In this document: one piece after another, positions 7,996-16,050 of the stretch | Layout: each line of letters opens with the position of its first letter | Numbering within the stretch: the first letter of the stretch is position 1 | NCBI RefSeq assembly: GCF_003635045.1 | Contig: NZ_RBXT01000001.1 | Span: 248,001-312,000, forward strand | Reading direction: 5' to 3' | DNA from: Terracoccus luteus | GTDB taxonomy: Bacteria; Actinomycetota; Actinomycetes; Actinomycetales; Dermatophilaceae | Length of the DNA: 64,000 nucleotides | Position numbers and translations under genes: made by a program | The notes under the pieces: generated by a model | What the model was told of the DNA's origin: nothing | What the model saw: only the letters and a program-made list of their open reading frames with translations | Database searches by the model: none

Positions 7996-8927
7996 TGCGA
8001 CTGCGACTGACCGACCGGCGTGGCAGCGCCCTGCAGCGCCGCGAGGCGCGCGCCGGCTACCTGTTCATCTCGCCGTGGGTCTTCGGCTTCCTCGCCCTGA
8101 CGGCCGGCCCGATGGTCGTCAGCCTCTACCTCAGCTTCACGGACTACTCGCTCGTGAACGAGACGCACCAGGTCGGCCTCGAGAACTACCGTCAGCTGTT
8201 CGAGGACCCGAGGGTGGGCAAGTCGCTCGCCAACACCTTCGTCTACGCCGCCATGTTCGTGCCGCTCGGCATCGTCGTCGCCCTCGGGCTCGCGCTGCTG
8301 CTGCTGCGGCTGGGCCGCTTCTCCGGCTTCTTCCGCACCGTGTTCTACCTGCCGGTGATGACCCCGGGAGTCGCGGCGGGCGCGATGTTCCTGCTGCTGC
8401 TCAACGGCCAGCGCGGTCTGCTCAACGACGTGCTCGGCTGGTTCGGCATCACCGGACCGAACTGGACGACCGACCCCGCGTGGCTCAAGCCGTCGCTCGC
8501 CGTCGTCAGCCTCTGGACGATGGGCGGCAGCATCATCATCTACCTCGCAGCTCTGAACAACGTCCCGAAGCAGCTGTACGAGGCCGCCCTGCTCGACGGC
8601 GCCGGTCCGGTGCGCCGGTTCGTCAGCGTCACCCTGCCGATGATCTCCGGGGCCCTCTTCTTCACCGTCATCACCCACACCATCGGGGCGATGCAGATGT
8701 TCGACCAGGCCTTCACGATGTACTACGGCCCGCAGCAGGGGGCGACGGCGTCCGACGAGTCGCTCGTCTACATGGTCTACCTGTTCCAGAACGCGTTCCA
8801 GTACTTCCGGATGGGCTTCGCGTCCGCGCTTGCGTGGGTGCTGTTCGCGATCATCCTCGTCATCACCGTGGTGCAGGTGAGGGTCGGCAACCGGTTCGTC
8901 TACTACGAAGGGGGGTCGACCCGATGA
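7992..8927 (+). CDS. sugar ABC transporter permease (MalF-like)
   Basis: This 311-residue protein has six predicted membrane helices. The cytoplasmic EAA loop EAALLDGAGPVRRFVSVTLP (about 199-218) contacts the ATPase subunit. The N-terminal segment ARAGYLFISPWVFGFLALT is typical of the MalF/UgpA type. The start overlaps the stop of the binding protein (ATGATG); either ATG at 7992 or 7995 could be used. It forms the membrane pore with the next gene product. Confidence 0.93.
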   Translation: MMRLRLTDRRGSALQRREARAGYLFISPWVFGFLALTAGPMVVSLYLSFTDYSLVNETHQVGLENYRQLFEDPRVGKSLANTFVYAAMFVPLGIVVALGLALLLLRLGRFSGFFRTVFYLPVMTPGVAAGAMFLLLLNGQRGLLNDVLGWFGITGPNWTTDPAWLKPSLAVVSLWTMGGSIIIYLAALNNVPKQLYEAALLDGAGPVRRFVSVTLPMISGALFFTVITHTIGAMQMFDQAFTMYYGPQQGATASDESLVYMVYLFQNAFQYFRMGFASALAWVLFAIILVITVVQVRVGNRFVYYEGGSTR

Positions 8928-9856
8928 CGCTCGACGTCCGTCGACCGCTGCGGCCCGACGACCCCGACCGACCGGCGCGGGAGGGCGAGCTCGCCTCGCT
9001 CGTCACGACCGGTGGCGGACGTCGCCGACGTCTGACCTCGGGGCTTGTCGTGCGCTGGCTGCTGCTGCTTCTGGCCACGGTCGCCTTCGCCTACCCGCTC
9101 GTCTGGCTCGTCAGCGCCTCGCTCAAGCCCAAGGCGCAGGTGTTCGACAACCGGCTCGTGCCCGAGACGGTGCAGTGGTCGAACTTCGTCACGGTGTGGG
9201 ACGCCGGGCCGGTACTGCAGTGGCTGATGAACTCGGGCCTCGTCTCGCTCATGGCCGCGGCGACGGTGACGCTCTCGAGCGCCCTCGTCGCGTTCGGGTT
9301 CGCGTACTTCCGGTTCCGTCTCCGCGGAGCGCTGTTCGGGCTCGTCCTCGCGACGATGATGCTGCCCGGAGCCGTGACGATGATCCCGGTGTATCTCATC
9401 TGGAACCGGCTCGGGTTCGTCGACACCCAGGTGCCGCTGTGGGCCGGCAACCTCTTCGGCTCGGCGTTCTACATCTTCCTCATGCGCCAGTTCTTCCTCG
9501 GTGTGCCGCGCGAGCTCTTCGAGGCGGCTCGCATCGACGGGTGCAGCAACCTCGGGCTGTTCCGACGGATCGCGCTGCCGCTCTGCCGTCCTGCGCTGAT
9601 CATCGTGTTCATCTTCGAGCTGCAGGCCAGCTGGTCCGACCTCATGAAGCCGCTGATCTACCTGCAGACCGAGGAGTACTACACGATGCCCCGCGGCCTG
9701 AAGCAGATCGTCGACAGCTTCGCCCTGTCGGGCCAGTACAACTGGGAGATCGCGATGGCGGCCACCCTCGTCGCGACGGTGCCGATGATCATCGTCTTCG
9801 CCTTCGGTCAGCGCTACTTCCTCGAAGGGCTGGCGACGCAGGCGAAGCAGGGCTGA
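8924..9856 (+). CDS. sugar ABC transporter permease (MalG-like)
   Basis: A 310-residue MalG/UgpE-type permease with six membrane helices. The EAA motif FEAARIDGCSNLGLFRRIAL is followed by PLCRPA. It overlaps the upstream permease by four bases (ATGA at 8924). The N-terminal 35 residues are charged and Arg-rich before the first helix. It is the last gene of the importer operon and is followed by a 66-base perfect hairpin terminator. Confidence 0.93.
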   Translation: MTLDVRRPLRPDDPDRPAREGELASLVTTGGGRRRRLTSGLVVRWLLLLLATVAFAYPLVWLVSASLKPKAQVFDNRLVPETVQWSNFVTVWDAGPVLQWLMNSGLVSLMAAATVTLSSALVAFGFAYFRFRLRGALFGLVLATMMLPGAVTMIPVYLIWNRLGFVDTQVPLWAGNLFGSAFYIFLMRQFFLGVPRELFEAARIDGCSNLGLFRRIALPLCRPALIIVFIFELQASWSDLMKPLIYLQTEEYYTMPRGLKQIVDSFALSGQYNWEIAMAATLVATVPMIIVFAFGQRYFLEGLATQAKQG

Positions 9857-9861
9857 GCGAC

Positions 9862-9927
9862 CCGGCCTCACGCGAAGGATGCCGTCACGCCCGGCCCGGC
9901 GTGACGGCATCCTTCGCGTGAGGCCGG
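9862..9927. terminator. 66-base perfect hairpin between convergent genes
   Basis: Two perfectly complementary 30-base arms (9862-9891 and 9898-9927) enclose a 6-base loop. It lies between the last permease gene and the convergent sigma gene and can serve both directions. There is no long T run. Each arm contains one copy of the octamer GGATGCCG/CGGCATCC. Confidence 0.85.
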
Positions 9928-9969
9928 TGTGGACCGACGGTGGACCGCTGCACTCGCGACGGTGTCAGG

Positions 9970-10794
9970 TCAGCCGGCGGCGACCGTGTGTCGGGCGGGG
10001 ACGCGGGCGGCCTCGCCGTCGTCGAGCACGGCGCGCAGCGAGAGCACGATCCGCTTGAGCGAGCGGGAGACCCGCATCTGGCTCATGCCGAGCACCTCAC
10101 CGATGCGATCCTGGCTCAGGCCCTCGACGAAGCGCAGCACGATGAGGCGACGGTCCTGCTCGGGCAGGGAGGACAGGGCGCCGGCGAGGTCGACGCGGTG
10201 CACGACCGCCTCGAGCTCGGCGTCGACCATGGCGAGAGAGGCGTCCATGACCGGGCCGTCGTCGGACCCGGACACCTGGTCGATCGAGATGGGCCGGAAG
10301 CTGGTCGACGAGCTGAGCAGCTCGCTCATCTGGTCGAGCGGGACCTCCAGGGCCTGCGCGAGCTCGCTCACCGTCGGGCTGTGCCCGTACTCCTGCTCGA
10401 TGCGCTGGCGCTCGAGCTGCACGGCGGTGCGCAGGTCCTGCAGCTTGCGCGGCGGGCGGACCATCCAGGCGCGGTCGCGGAAGTGGCGCTTGAGCTCACC
10501 GGAGATCGTCGGCACGGCGTAGGCCGCGAAGGACGGGGCCTTGCCGGGCTCGTAGCGGTGGATCGCCTTGATGAGGGCGAGCCGGGCCACCTGCACGAGG
10601 TCGTCGTGCTCGACGCCGCGGTTGTCGTAGCGGCCGGCCATCGTCGCGCAGGTGCCGAGGTAGAGGTGGACGATCTCGTCGACGATGGCGGCCTCCTGCT
10701 GCGGCGTGGAGGCGGCGGCGAGCTCCGCGAAGAGGTCGGCGGTCTGCTCGTCACGCTCGGCGTAGCGCTGGCGGAGGGTCGGAGACAGGTTCAT
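9970..10794 (-). CDS. SigB/SigF-family RNA polymerase sigma factor
   Basis: This 274-residue sigma-70 factor lacks region 1. Region 2 includes YDNRGVEHDDLVQVARLAL and the -10-recognising part PSFAAYAVPTISGELKRHF. Region 3 is around QEYGHSPTVSELAQAL. Region 4 has LPEQDRRLIVLRFVEGLSQD followed by IGEVLGMSQMRVSRSLKRI. This is the stress/sporulation SigB/SigF/SigG group, which recognises GTTT...GGGTA promoters. The ATG at 10794 has a perfect GAAGGA 6 bases upstream; a longer frame to 10863 lacks support. No anti-sigma or anti-anti-sigma gene is next to it. Exact GTTT-N15-GGGTA promoters elsewhere in the window are plausible targets. Confidence 0.92.
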   Translation of the reverse strand: MNLSPTLRQRYAERDEQTADLFAELAAASTPQQEAAIVDEIVHLYLGTCATMAGRYDNRGVEHDDLVQVARLALIKAIHRYEPGKAPSFAAYAVPTISGELKRHFRDRAWMVRPPRKLQDLRTAVQLERQRIEQEYGHSPTVSELAQALEVPLDQMSELLSSSTSFRPISIDQVSGSDDGPVMDASLAMVDAELEAVVHRVDLAGALSSLPEQDRRLIVLRFVEGLSQDRIGEVLGMSQMRVSRSLKRIVLSLRAVLDDGEAARVPARHTVAAG

Positions 10795-10932
10795 GACAGG
10801 TCCTTCGTGCAGTGAGAGGACACGGCGCCTGTCATGGACCGATGTGTCCCTCGACCATGACACGTCCCGGCGCCGACCACAAGGCCACCCCGGTCACCGG
10901 GCGTACCCGAGGGCCCTTCGCGTCGCGCCCGG

Positions 10933-10957
10933 GTTACCCGCTCGGGCGCGCGGGTAG
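10933..10957 (+). promoter_or_regulatory. possible SigB/SigF-type promoter of the oxidoreductase operon
   Basis: GTTA (10933-10936) and GGGTAG (10952-10957) are separated by 15 bases, one mismatch from the other promoters of this kind. It lies about 50 bases before the 2Fe-2S subunit start at 11006. The -35 mismatch makes it weaker evidence. Confidence 0.35.
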
Positions 10958-11005
10958 GAGGGCAGGGACGGGCCGGCCGGGGCCGTCGCACGAGGAGGTC
11001 AGCGC

Positions 11006-11512
11006 ATGCAGTCGGACATCGAGCTCACCGTCGACGGGCAGCGGAGGGCCGTCACCGTCGACCACCGCACCACCCTGCTCGACGCCCTGCGGGACCGCCT
11101 CGGGGTGACAGTGCCCAAGAAGGGCTGCGACCACGGCCAGTGCGGCTCGTGCACGGTGCTGCTCGACGGGCGCCGCCACCTCTCGTGCCTCAGCCTCGCC
11201 GTCGCCCTCGACGGGTCCGAGGTCGTCACGGCCGACGGTCTGGGGGCGGCGGGTGAGGAGCACCCGGTGACGCGGGCGTTCCTCGACCACGACGGGTTCC
11301 AGTGCGGCTACTGCACGCCCGGCCAGATCTGCTCGGCCGTCGGCATGCTCGACGAGGTCAAGCAGGGCCACCCGAGCCATGTCACCGAGGACCTCGTCGG
11401 CGACGTGGAGCTCACCGACGAGGAGATCCGCGAGCGTCTGAGCGGCAACCTCTGCCGCTGCGGCGCCTACCCCAACATCGTGGACGCGGTACGAGCGGCG
11501 GCCGGGGCATGA
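11006..11512 (+). CDS. aldehyde/xanthine oxidoreductase, 2Fe-2S subunit (PaoA/XdhC-like)
   Basis: A 168-residue subunit with two [2Fe-2S] clusters. The plant-type ferredoxin cluster is seen as GCDHGQCGSC (about 41-50) and a later Cys. The C-terminal cluster is seen as CGYCTPGQ and NLCRCGAYPN. It transfers electrons from the molybdenum site to FAD in the cytoplasmic heterotrimer encoded with the next two genes. There is no Tat signal, unlike the periplasmic E. coli PaoA. An ATGA overlap at 11509 couples it to the FAD subunit. Confidence 0.93.
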   Translation: MQSDIELTVDGQRRAVTVDHRTTLLDALRDRLGVTVPKKGCDHGQCGSCTVLLDGRRHLSCLSLAVALDGSEVVTADGLGAAGEEHPVTRAFLDHDGFQCGYCTPGQICSAVGMLDEVKQGHPSHVTEDLVGDVELTDEEIRERLSGNLCRCGAYPNIVDAVRAAAGA

Positions 11513-12510
11513 GGGAGCTGACACACGAGTTCGCCACGGACGCAGCCTCGGCCGTGGCCACGGTCACCGCCGACCCCGACGCCTGCTACGTCGCCGGCGG
11601 CAGCAACCTCGTCGACCACCTCAAGCTCGGCATCGCGACGCCCTCGCGTCTCGTCGACGTCGGGCGCCTGCCGCTCGACACGATCACCGACCTGCCGGGC
11701 GGTGGCCTCCGGGTCGGCGCCACGGTCCGCAACAGCGACCTCGCCGCGCACCCGGTCGTGCGTGAGCGGTACGCCGCCGTCTCGCGCGCCCTGCTCGCCG
11801 GGGCGTCGGGGCAGATCCGCAACCAGGCGACCACCGCGGGCAACCTGCTGCAGCGCACACGTTGCGTCTACTTCCAGGACGCGACGACGCCGTGCAACAA
11901 GCGCGAACCGGGTTCTGGCTGCTCGGCGCTCGAGGGCTACGGCCGCTACAACGCCGTGCTCGGGCAGTCGTCGGCCTGCGTCGCGACCCACCCGTCCGAC
12001 CTCGCCGTCGCCCTTGCGGCGGTGGATGCCGTCGTGGTCGTGCTGGGTGCCGACGGCGAGCGGCGGGTGCCGCTCGGTGAGCTGCACCGGCTGCCCGATG
12101 ACGAGCCGGAGCGCGACACGACGCTGGCGCACGGCGAGCTCGTGACCGCGGTCGAGCTGCCACCCCAGCCGGACGGCATCCGCTCGACGTACGTCAAGAC
12201 CCGCGACCGTGCCTCGTACGCCTTCGCGCTCGTCTCGGTGGCGGCCGCGCTGCGCACCGAGCAGGGACGTGTCACCGACGTGCGCATCGTGTGGGGCGGG
12301 GTCGCCCACCGGCCGTGGCGGGCCGACGTGGCCGAGCGCGCTCTGGTGGGAGAACCCTTGGGGGGCGAGGCGATCCGCGCCGCCGTCGACGCCGAGCTCG
12401 AGGCCGCCCGCACCACCGACGAGACCGCCTACAAGCTGCCCCTCGTGCGGCGGGCCACCGCGCTCGCGCTGACGCAGCTGTCCACCCGCGACGAGGAGGC
12501 CCTGGCATGA
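11509..12510 (+). CDS. aldehyde oxidoreductase FAD subunit with extra 4Fe-4S site (PaoB-like)
   Basis: A 333-residue FAD-binding subunit of the molybdenum hydroxylase family. YVAGGSNLVDHLK and GATVRNSDLA bind FAD, and QIRNQATTAGNLLQRTRC is the conserved flavin loop. Cys119, Cys129, Cys138 and Cys157 form an inserted cluster-binding segment with the 10/9 spacing seen in PaoB/YagS-type subunits, which carry an extra [4Fe-4S] cluster. This places the enzyme with the PaoABC group of broad aldehyde oxidoreductases and not with classical xanthine dehydrogenase. It overlaps both neighbours by four bases. Confidence 0.9.
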   Translation: MRELTHEFATDAASAVATVTADPDACYVAGGSNLVDHLKLGIATPSRLVDVGRLPLDTITDLPGGGLRVGATVRNSDLAAHPVVRERYAAVSRALLAGASGQIRNQATTAGNLLQRTRCVYFQDATTPCNKREPGSGCSALEGYGRYNAVLGQSSACVATHPSDLAVALAAVDAVVVVLGADGERRVPLGELHRLPDDEPERDTTLAHGELVTAVELPPQPDGIRSTYVKTRDRASYAFALVSVAAALRTEQGRVTDVRIVWGGVAHRPWRADVAERALVGEPLGGEAIRAAVDAELEAARTTDETAYKLPLVRRATALALTQLSTRDEEALA

Positions 12511-14714
12511 GCGACCCGCAGCCGAAGGACGACCAGCAGGACCCGCAGACGGACGGCGGCGTCCCGGAGGAGGCGCTGCGCACCGACGCCGTCGGGGCCC
12601 GGGTGGCCCGCGTCGAGGGCCCGCTCAAGGTGCGCGGGCGGGCGGCCTACGCCTACGAGGTCCCTGTCGAGGCGCCGCTCTATGCGCACCTCGTCCAGTC
12701 GACGGTGGCCCGCGGCCGGGTGCGCACCGTCGACGCGGATGAGGCGTTGCGCTCGGACGACGTCGTCTCGGTGCTCGACCACACGAACGTCCCGACGCTC
12801 GCGGATGGCGACGCCGAGCTGGCCGTGCTGCAGTCGGACGCGGTCGCCTTCCGCGGACAGGTCGTCGCGGTGGTCGTCGCCCGTACCCCCGAGGCGGCGC
12901 GCGAGGGGGCGCGGCTCGTCCGCGTCGGCTACGACATGCAGGAGCACCGCGCCGAGCTGCGGGCCGACGACCCGGAGCTCTACGCGCCGGAGAAGGTCAA
13001 CCCGGCCTTCGAGACCGACACGACGGTCGGCTCGGTCGAGACCGCGCTCGAGTCCGCCGCCGTCGTGCTCGACGAGACGTACACGACGCCCTACGAGCAC
13101 AACAACCCGATGGAGCCGCACGCCGTCACCGCCTGCTGGCACGACGACGCCGCGCCCGGCGAACCGCGGCTGACGCTCGACGCGTCGACCCAGAGCGTCC
13201 ACGCCGTCGCCACGGCGCTGTCGGGCCTGCTCGAGCTCGAACCGGAGCAGGTGCACGTGCGCTCGCCCTTCGTCGGCGGAGGGTTCGGCAGCAAGGGGAT
13301 GCCGCACGCGCACGACGTCGCGGCGACCCTCGCGGCCCGCGCGAACCCGGGCCGACCGGTGCGCCTGGCCCTGACCCGCCAGCAGATGTTCGCGCTCGCC
13401 GGCTACCGCACCGCCACCATCCAGCGCGTCCGGCTGGCGGCGCAGGCCGACGGCACCCTGCTCGGCATCGACCACCAGGTGGTCGAGCAGACCTCCGCTC
13501 TCAAGGAGTTCGCCGAGCAGACCGCGATCGCGACGCGCCACATGTACGCGGCGCCCGACCGGGCGACGAGCCACCGGCTCGCCGCGCTCGACGTCGCGGT
13601 GCCGTCGTGGATGCGGGCCCCGGGGGAGATGCCGGGCATGGCCGCCCTCGAGATGGCCATGGACGAGCTGGCCGAGCGCACCGGGGTCGACCCCGTCGAG
13701 CTGCGCGTGCGCAACGAGCCGCAGGTCGACCCCGAGTCGGGGCTGCCGTTCGGGCACCGGCGTCTCGTCCAGTGCCTGCGGGTCGGCGCCGCCCGCTTCG
13801 GCTGGGCGGACCGCGACCCGCGCCCCGGCCGACGCCGTGAGGGCGACTGGCTCGTCGGCACCGGTGTGGCCGCCTCGACCTACCCGTTCTACGTCCAGGG
13901 CGGCAACACCGCCCGCGTCGAGGTGACGCAGGGCCCGCGCTACCGGGTCAGCATCGGCGCAGCCGACATCGGCACCGGGGCCACGACGGTGCTCGGCCAG
14001 ATCGCCGCCGACGCCCTGGGAGTGCCAGTCGGGCTCGTCGACGTCCACCTCGGCGACAGCTCGCTCCCTCCGGCCAGCGTCGCGGGTGGGTCGTCCGGCA
14101 CCAGCTCGTGGGGCCGGGCCGTCGTGGGCGCGGCGCGGGCGCTGCGCGAGCATCACGGCGACGACGCCCCCGTCGGCGCGAAGGTCGAGCACAGTCCCGA
14201 CGACAACCCGAACCTCGAGACCCACTCCCTGCACTCGTTCGGCGCCCAGTTCGTCGAGCTTGGGGTCAACGTGTGGACCGGCGAGCCGCGGGTGCGGCGG
14301 ATGCTCGGCGTCTTCTCGGTGGGGCGGGTGGTCAACCCCACCACCGCCCGGTCGCAGCTCATCGGCGGGATGGTCATGGGCCTGGGCGGCGGCCTCCTCG
14401 AGGAGTCGGTGCGCGACGCCCGCTTCGGGCATGTCGTGACCCAGGACCTCGCGAGCTACCACGTGGCCGCGCACGCCGACGTGCCGGCGATCGAGGCGGT
14501 CTGGCTCGACGAGCACGACTCGCTCGCGAACCCCATGGGAGCGCGGGGGATCGGCGAGATCGGCATCGTCGGGACGGCCGCGGCGGTGGCCAACGCGGCG
14601 TGGCACGCGACGGGGTCGAGGGTTCGTGATCTTCCCGTGACACTGGACCGTCTGCTCGATCTCGACCCGGACCTGCCCGCCCTGCGCGACCACCCGGCAT
14701 CCTTCGCCCTCTAG
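12507..14714 (+). CDS. aldehyde oxidoreductase molybdenum-binding subunit (PaoC-like)
   Basis: This 735-residue catalytic subunit holds molybdopterin (probably as its cytosine dinucleotide form) and oxidises an aldehyde or heteroaromatic substrate. Seen are SPFVGGGFGSKGMPH (a molybdopterin loop), WMRAPGEMPGMAALEMAMDE and, near the C terminus, GARGIGEIGIVGTAAA, in which the Glu of GxGEI is the catalytic base. No signal peptide is present. No XdhC/PaoD-type maturation factor follows it, so maturation must be supplied elsewhere. The substrate cannot be inferred from this sequence. It ends 109 bases before the carotenoid operon. Confidence 0.92.
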   Translation: MSDPQPKDDQQDPQTDGGVPEEALRTDAVGARVARVEGPLKVRGRAAYAYEVPVEAPLYAHLVQSTVARGRVRTVDADEALRSDDVVSVLDHTNVPTLADGDAELAVLQSDAVAFRGQVVAVVVARTPEAAREGARLVRVGYDMQEHRAELRADDPELYAPEKVNPAFETDTTVGSVETALESAAVVLDETYTTPYEHNNPMEPHAVTACWHDDAAPGEPRLTLDASTQSVHAVATALSGLLELEPEQVHVRSPFVGGGFGSKGMPHAHDVAATLAARANPGRPVRLALTRQQMFALAGYRTATIQRVRLAAQADGTLLGIDHQVVEQTSALKEFAEQTAIATRHMYAAPDRATSHRLAALDVAVPSWMRAPGEMPGMAALEMAMDELAERTGVDPVELRVRNEPQVDPESGLPFGHRRLVQCLRVGAARFGWADRDPRPGRRREGDWLVGTGVAASTYPFYVQGGNTARVEVTQGPRYRVSIGAADIGTGATTVLGQIAADALGVPVGLVDVHLGDSSLPPASVAGGSSGTSSWGRAVVGAARALREHHGDDAPVGAKVEHSPDDNPNLETHSLHSFGAQFVELGVNVWTGEPRVRRMLGVFSVGRVVNPTTARSQLIGGMVMGLGGGLLEESVRDARFGHVVTQDLASYHVAAHADVPAIEAVWLDEHDSLANPMGARGIGEIGIVGTAAAVANAAWHATGSRVRDLPVTLDRLLDLDPDLPALRDHPASFAL

Positions 14715-14823
14715 GCGAGCCCGCGGCGTGAGTCCCGGCCTCATCTGATGCAGGATGGAGGCCCATGCCGTGCTGCACACGCTCCACGGCGTGCTCACAC
14801 CGTCGCCCACCCGGAGGAGTGCC

Positions 14824-16050
14824 GTGAGCCCCGAGCGCCTCGACGTCGAGGTCGGAACCCCCGTGGGGACGGCTCCCGCCGTGCCCGTCCCCGACCTCCG
14901 TGACGCCACCGCAGCAGCGCCCGCGACCGACCCCGCGACCGGTGCCGACGAGGGAGCCGACGAGGGCGCCGCCCACGACGTGAGCCGCACGATGGACGAC
15001 ATCGACGCGCTGCTGCGCGAGGTGTGCGATGACCTCTCCGCCGGCTGGGCCACCCGCGTGCCGGATGCCGTGGACGTCCTCGACGCCGACCTGCCGGAGA
15101 CCCTGCTCGGCTGGCTGCTGCCGGCCACCGGCAAGCGGCTGCGGCCGCTCATGTGCCACTGGGGCTGGGTCAGCGCGGGCGGCGCCGCGGTGACGGCGGA
15201 GGAGCCCGACCCGTGCCGCACCGAGATGGTGCGCGTCGGCGCGGCCCTCGAGCTGCTCCACCTCTTCGCCCTCGTGCACGACGACGTCATGGACCGCGGC
15301 AGCTCACGCCGCGGACGGCCCACCGCACACGTCGAGGCGGCCCGCGCGCACGTGCAGGAGCAGGCGCTGGGCGACCCGGTGCTCTTCGGCGACAGCGTCG
15401 CCATCCTGCTCGGCGACCTCGCCCTGAGCGAGGCCTCGCTGCTCGTCACCGAGACCTCCCGCCCGGTGCAGCTGCACTGGCGCGAGATGCTGCGCGAGCT
15501 CGTGCACGGCCAGCTGCTCGACGTCACCGCCGCGGCCGCCCGCAGGCGTGACGTCGAGCACTCGCGGCGGGTGGCCCGACTCAAGTCCGGCGCCTACACG
15601 ATCCAGCGGCCCCTCGTCCTCGGTGCGCTCGTCGCCGGGGCGCCGGCGCCCGTCACCGACGCCCTCGAGGCCTACGGCGCCCACCTCGGCGAGGCCTTCG
15701 CCCTGCGCGACGACGTCCTCGGCGTCTGGGGCGACCCGCTGACGACGGGCAAGCCCGTCGGCGACGACCTGCTGCTGTCGAAGGCGACGGTGCTGCTCGC
15801 CGAGGCCCGTCGCCTGCTCCCACCCGACCTCAGCGAGCGCTACCTCGGTCGCGACGCCCACATCACCCCGGAGGACGTGCCTGTGTTGCAACAGCTCATG
15901 GTCGAGCGCGGAGTGCTCGACGTCGTGGAGGGGCGCATCGACCGCGAGCTCGAGCTCGCCCTCGAGTGCCTCTCGCAGGCCGACCTCGAGCCGGTCGGCG
16001 CCCGCCGCCTGCAGGCGCTGGCCGAGTCGACCGCCCGGAGGGCCGCATGA
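14824..16050 (+). CDS. crtE: polyprenyl (GGPP-type) diphosphate synthase, carotenoid pathway
   Basis: A 408-residue isoprenyl chain-elongating enzyme that makes the C20 precursor of phytoene. GKRLRP (about 103-108), the first Asp-rich motif in LVHDDVMDRG (Asp153/154/157) and a second one in LRDDVLGVWGD are in place. The first 55 residues are Ala/Asp/Pro-rich and not part of the fold. I chose GTG 14824 because GGAGG lies 6 bases before it; an upstream in-frame ATG at 14755 has no ribosome site. It is first in the order crtE-crtI-crtB-Rieske with four-base overlaps at each joint. Confidence 0.88.
   Translation: MSPERLDVEVGTPVGTAPAVPVPDLRDATAAAPATDPATGADEGADEGAAHDVSRTMDDIDALLREVCDDLSAGWATRVPDAVDVLDADLPETLLGWLLPATGKRLRPLMCHWGWVSAGGAAVTAEEPDPCRTEMVRVGAALELLHLFALVHDDVMDRGSSRRGRPTAHVEAARAHVQEQALGDPVLFGDSVAILLGDLALSEASLLVTETSRPVQLHWREMLRELVHGQLLDVTAAAARRRDVEHSRRVARLKSGAYTIQRPLVLGALVAGAPAPVTDALEAYGAHLGEAFALRDDVLGVWGDPLTTGKPVGDDLLLSKATVLLAEARRLLPPDLSERYLGRDAHITPEDVPVLQQLMVERGVLDVVEGRIDRELELALECLSQADLEPVGARRLQALAESTARRAA

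Noticed and set aside
10795..10863. 23-residue N-terminal extension of the sigma factor
   Set aside because: A perfect GAAGGA ribosome site precedes ATG 10794, and the extension lacks homology and a ribosome site.
12429..15584. Minus-strand open frame of 1051 codons opposite the molybdenum subunit and crtE
   Set aside because: It is a shadow of real genes: His/Arg/Gly-rich product, no recognisable domain, and the plus strand has clear conserved motifs.
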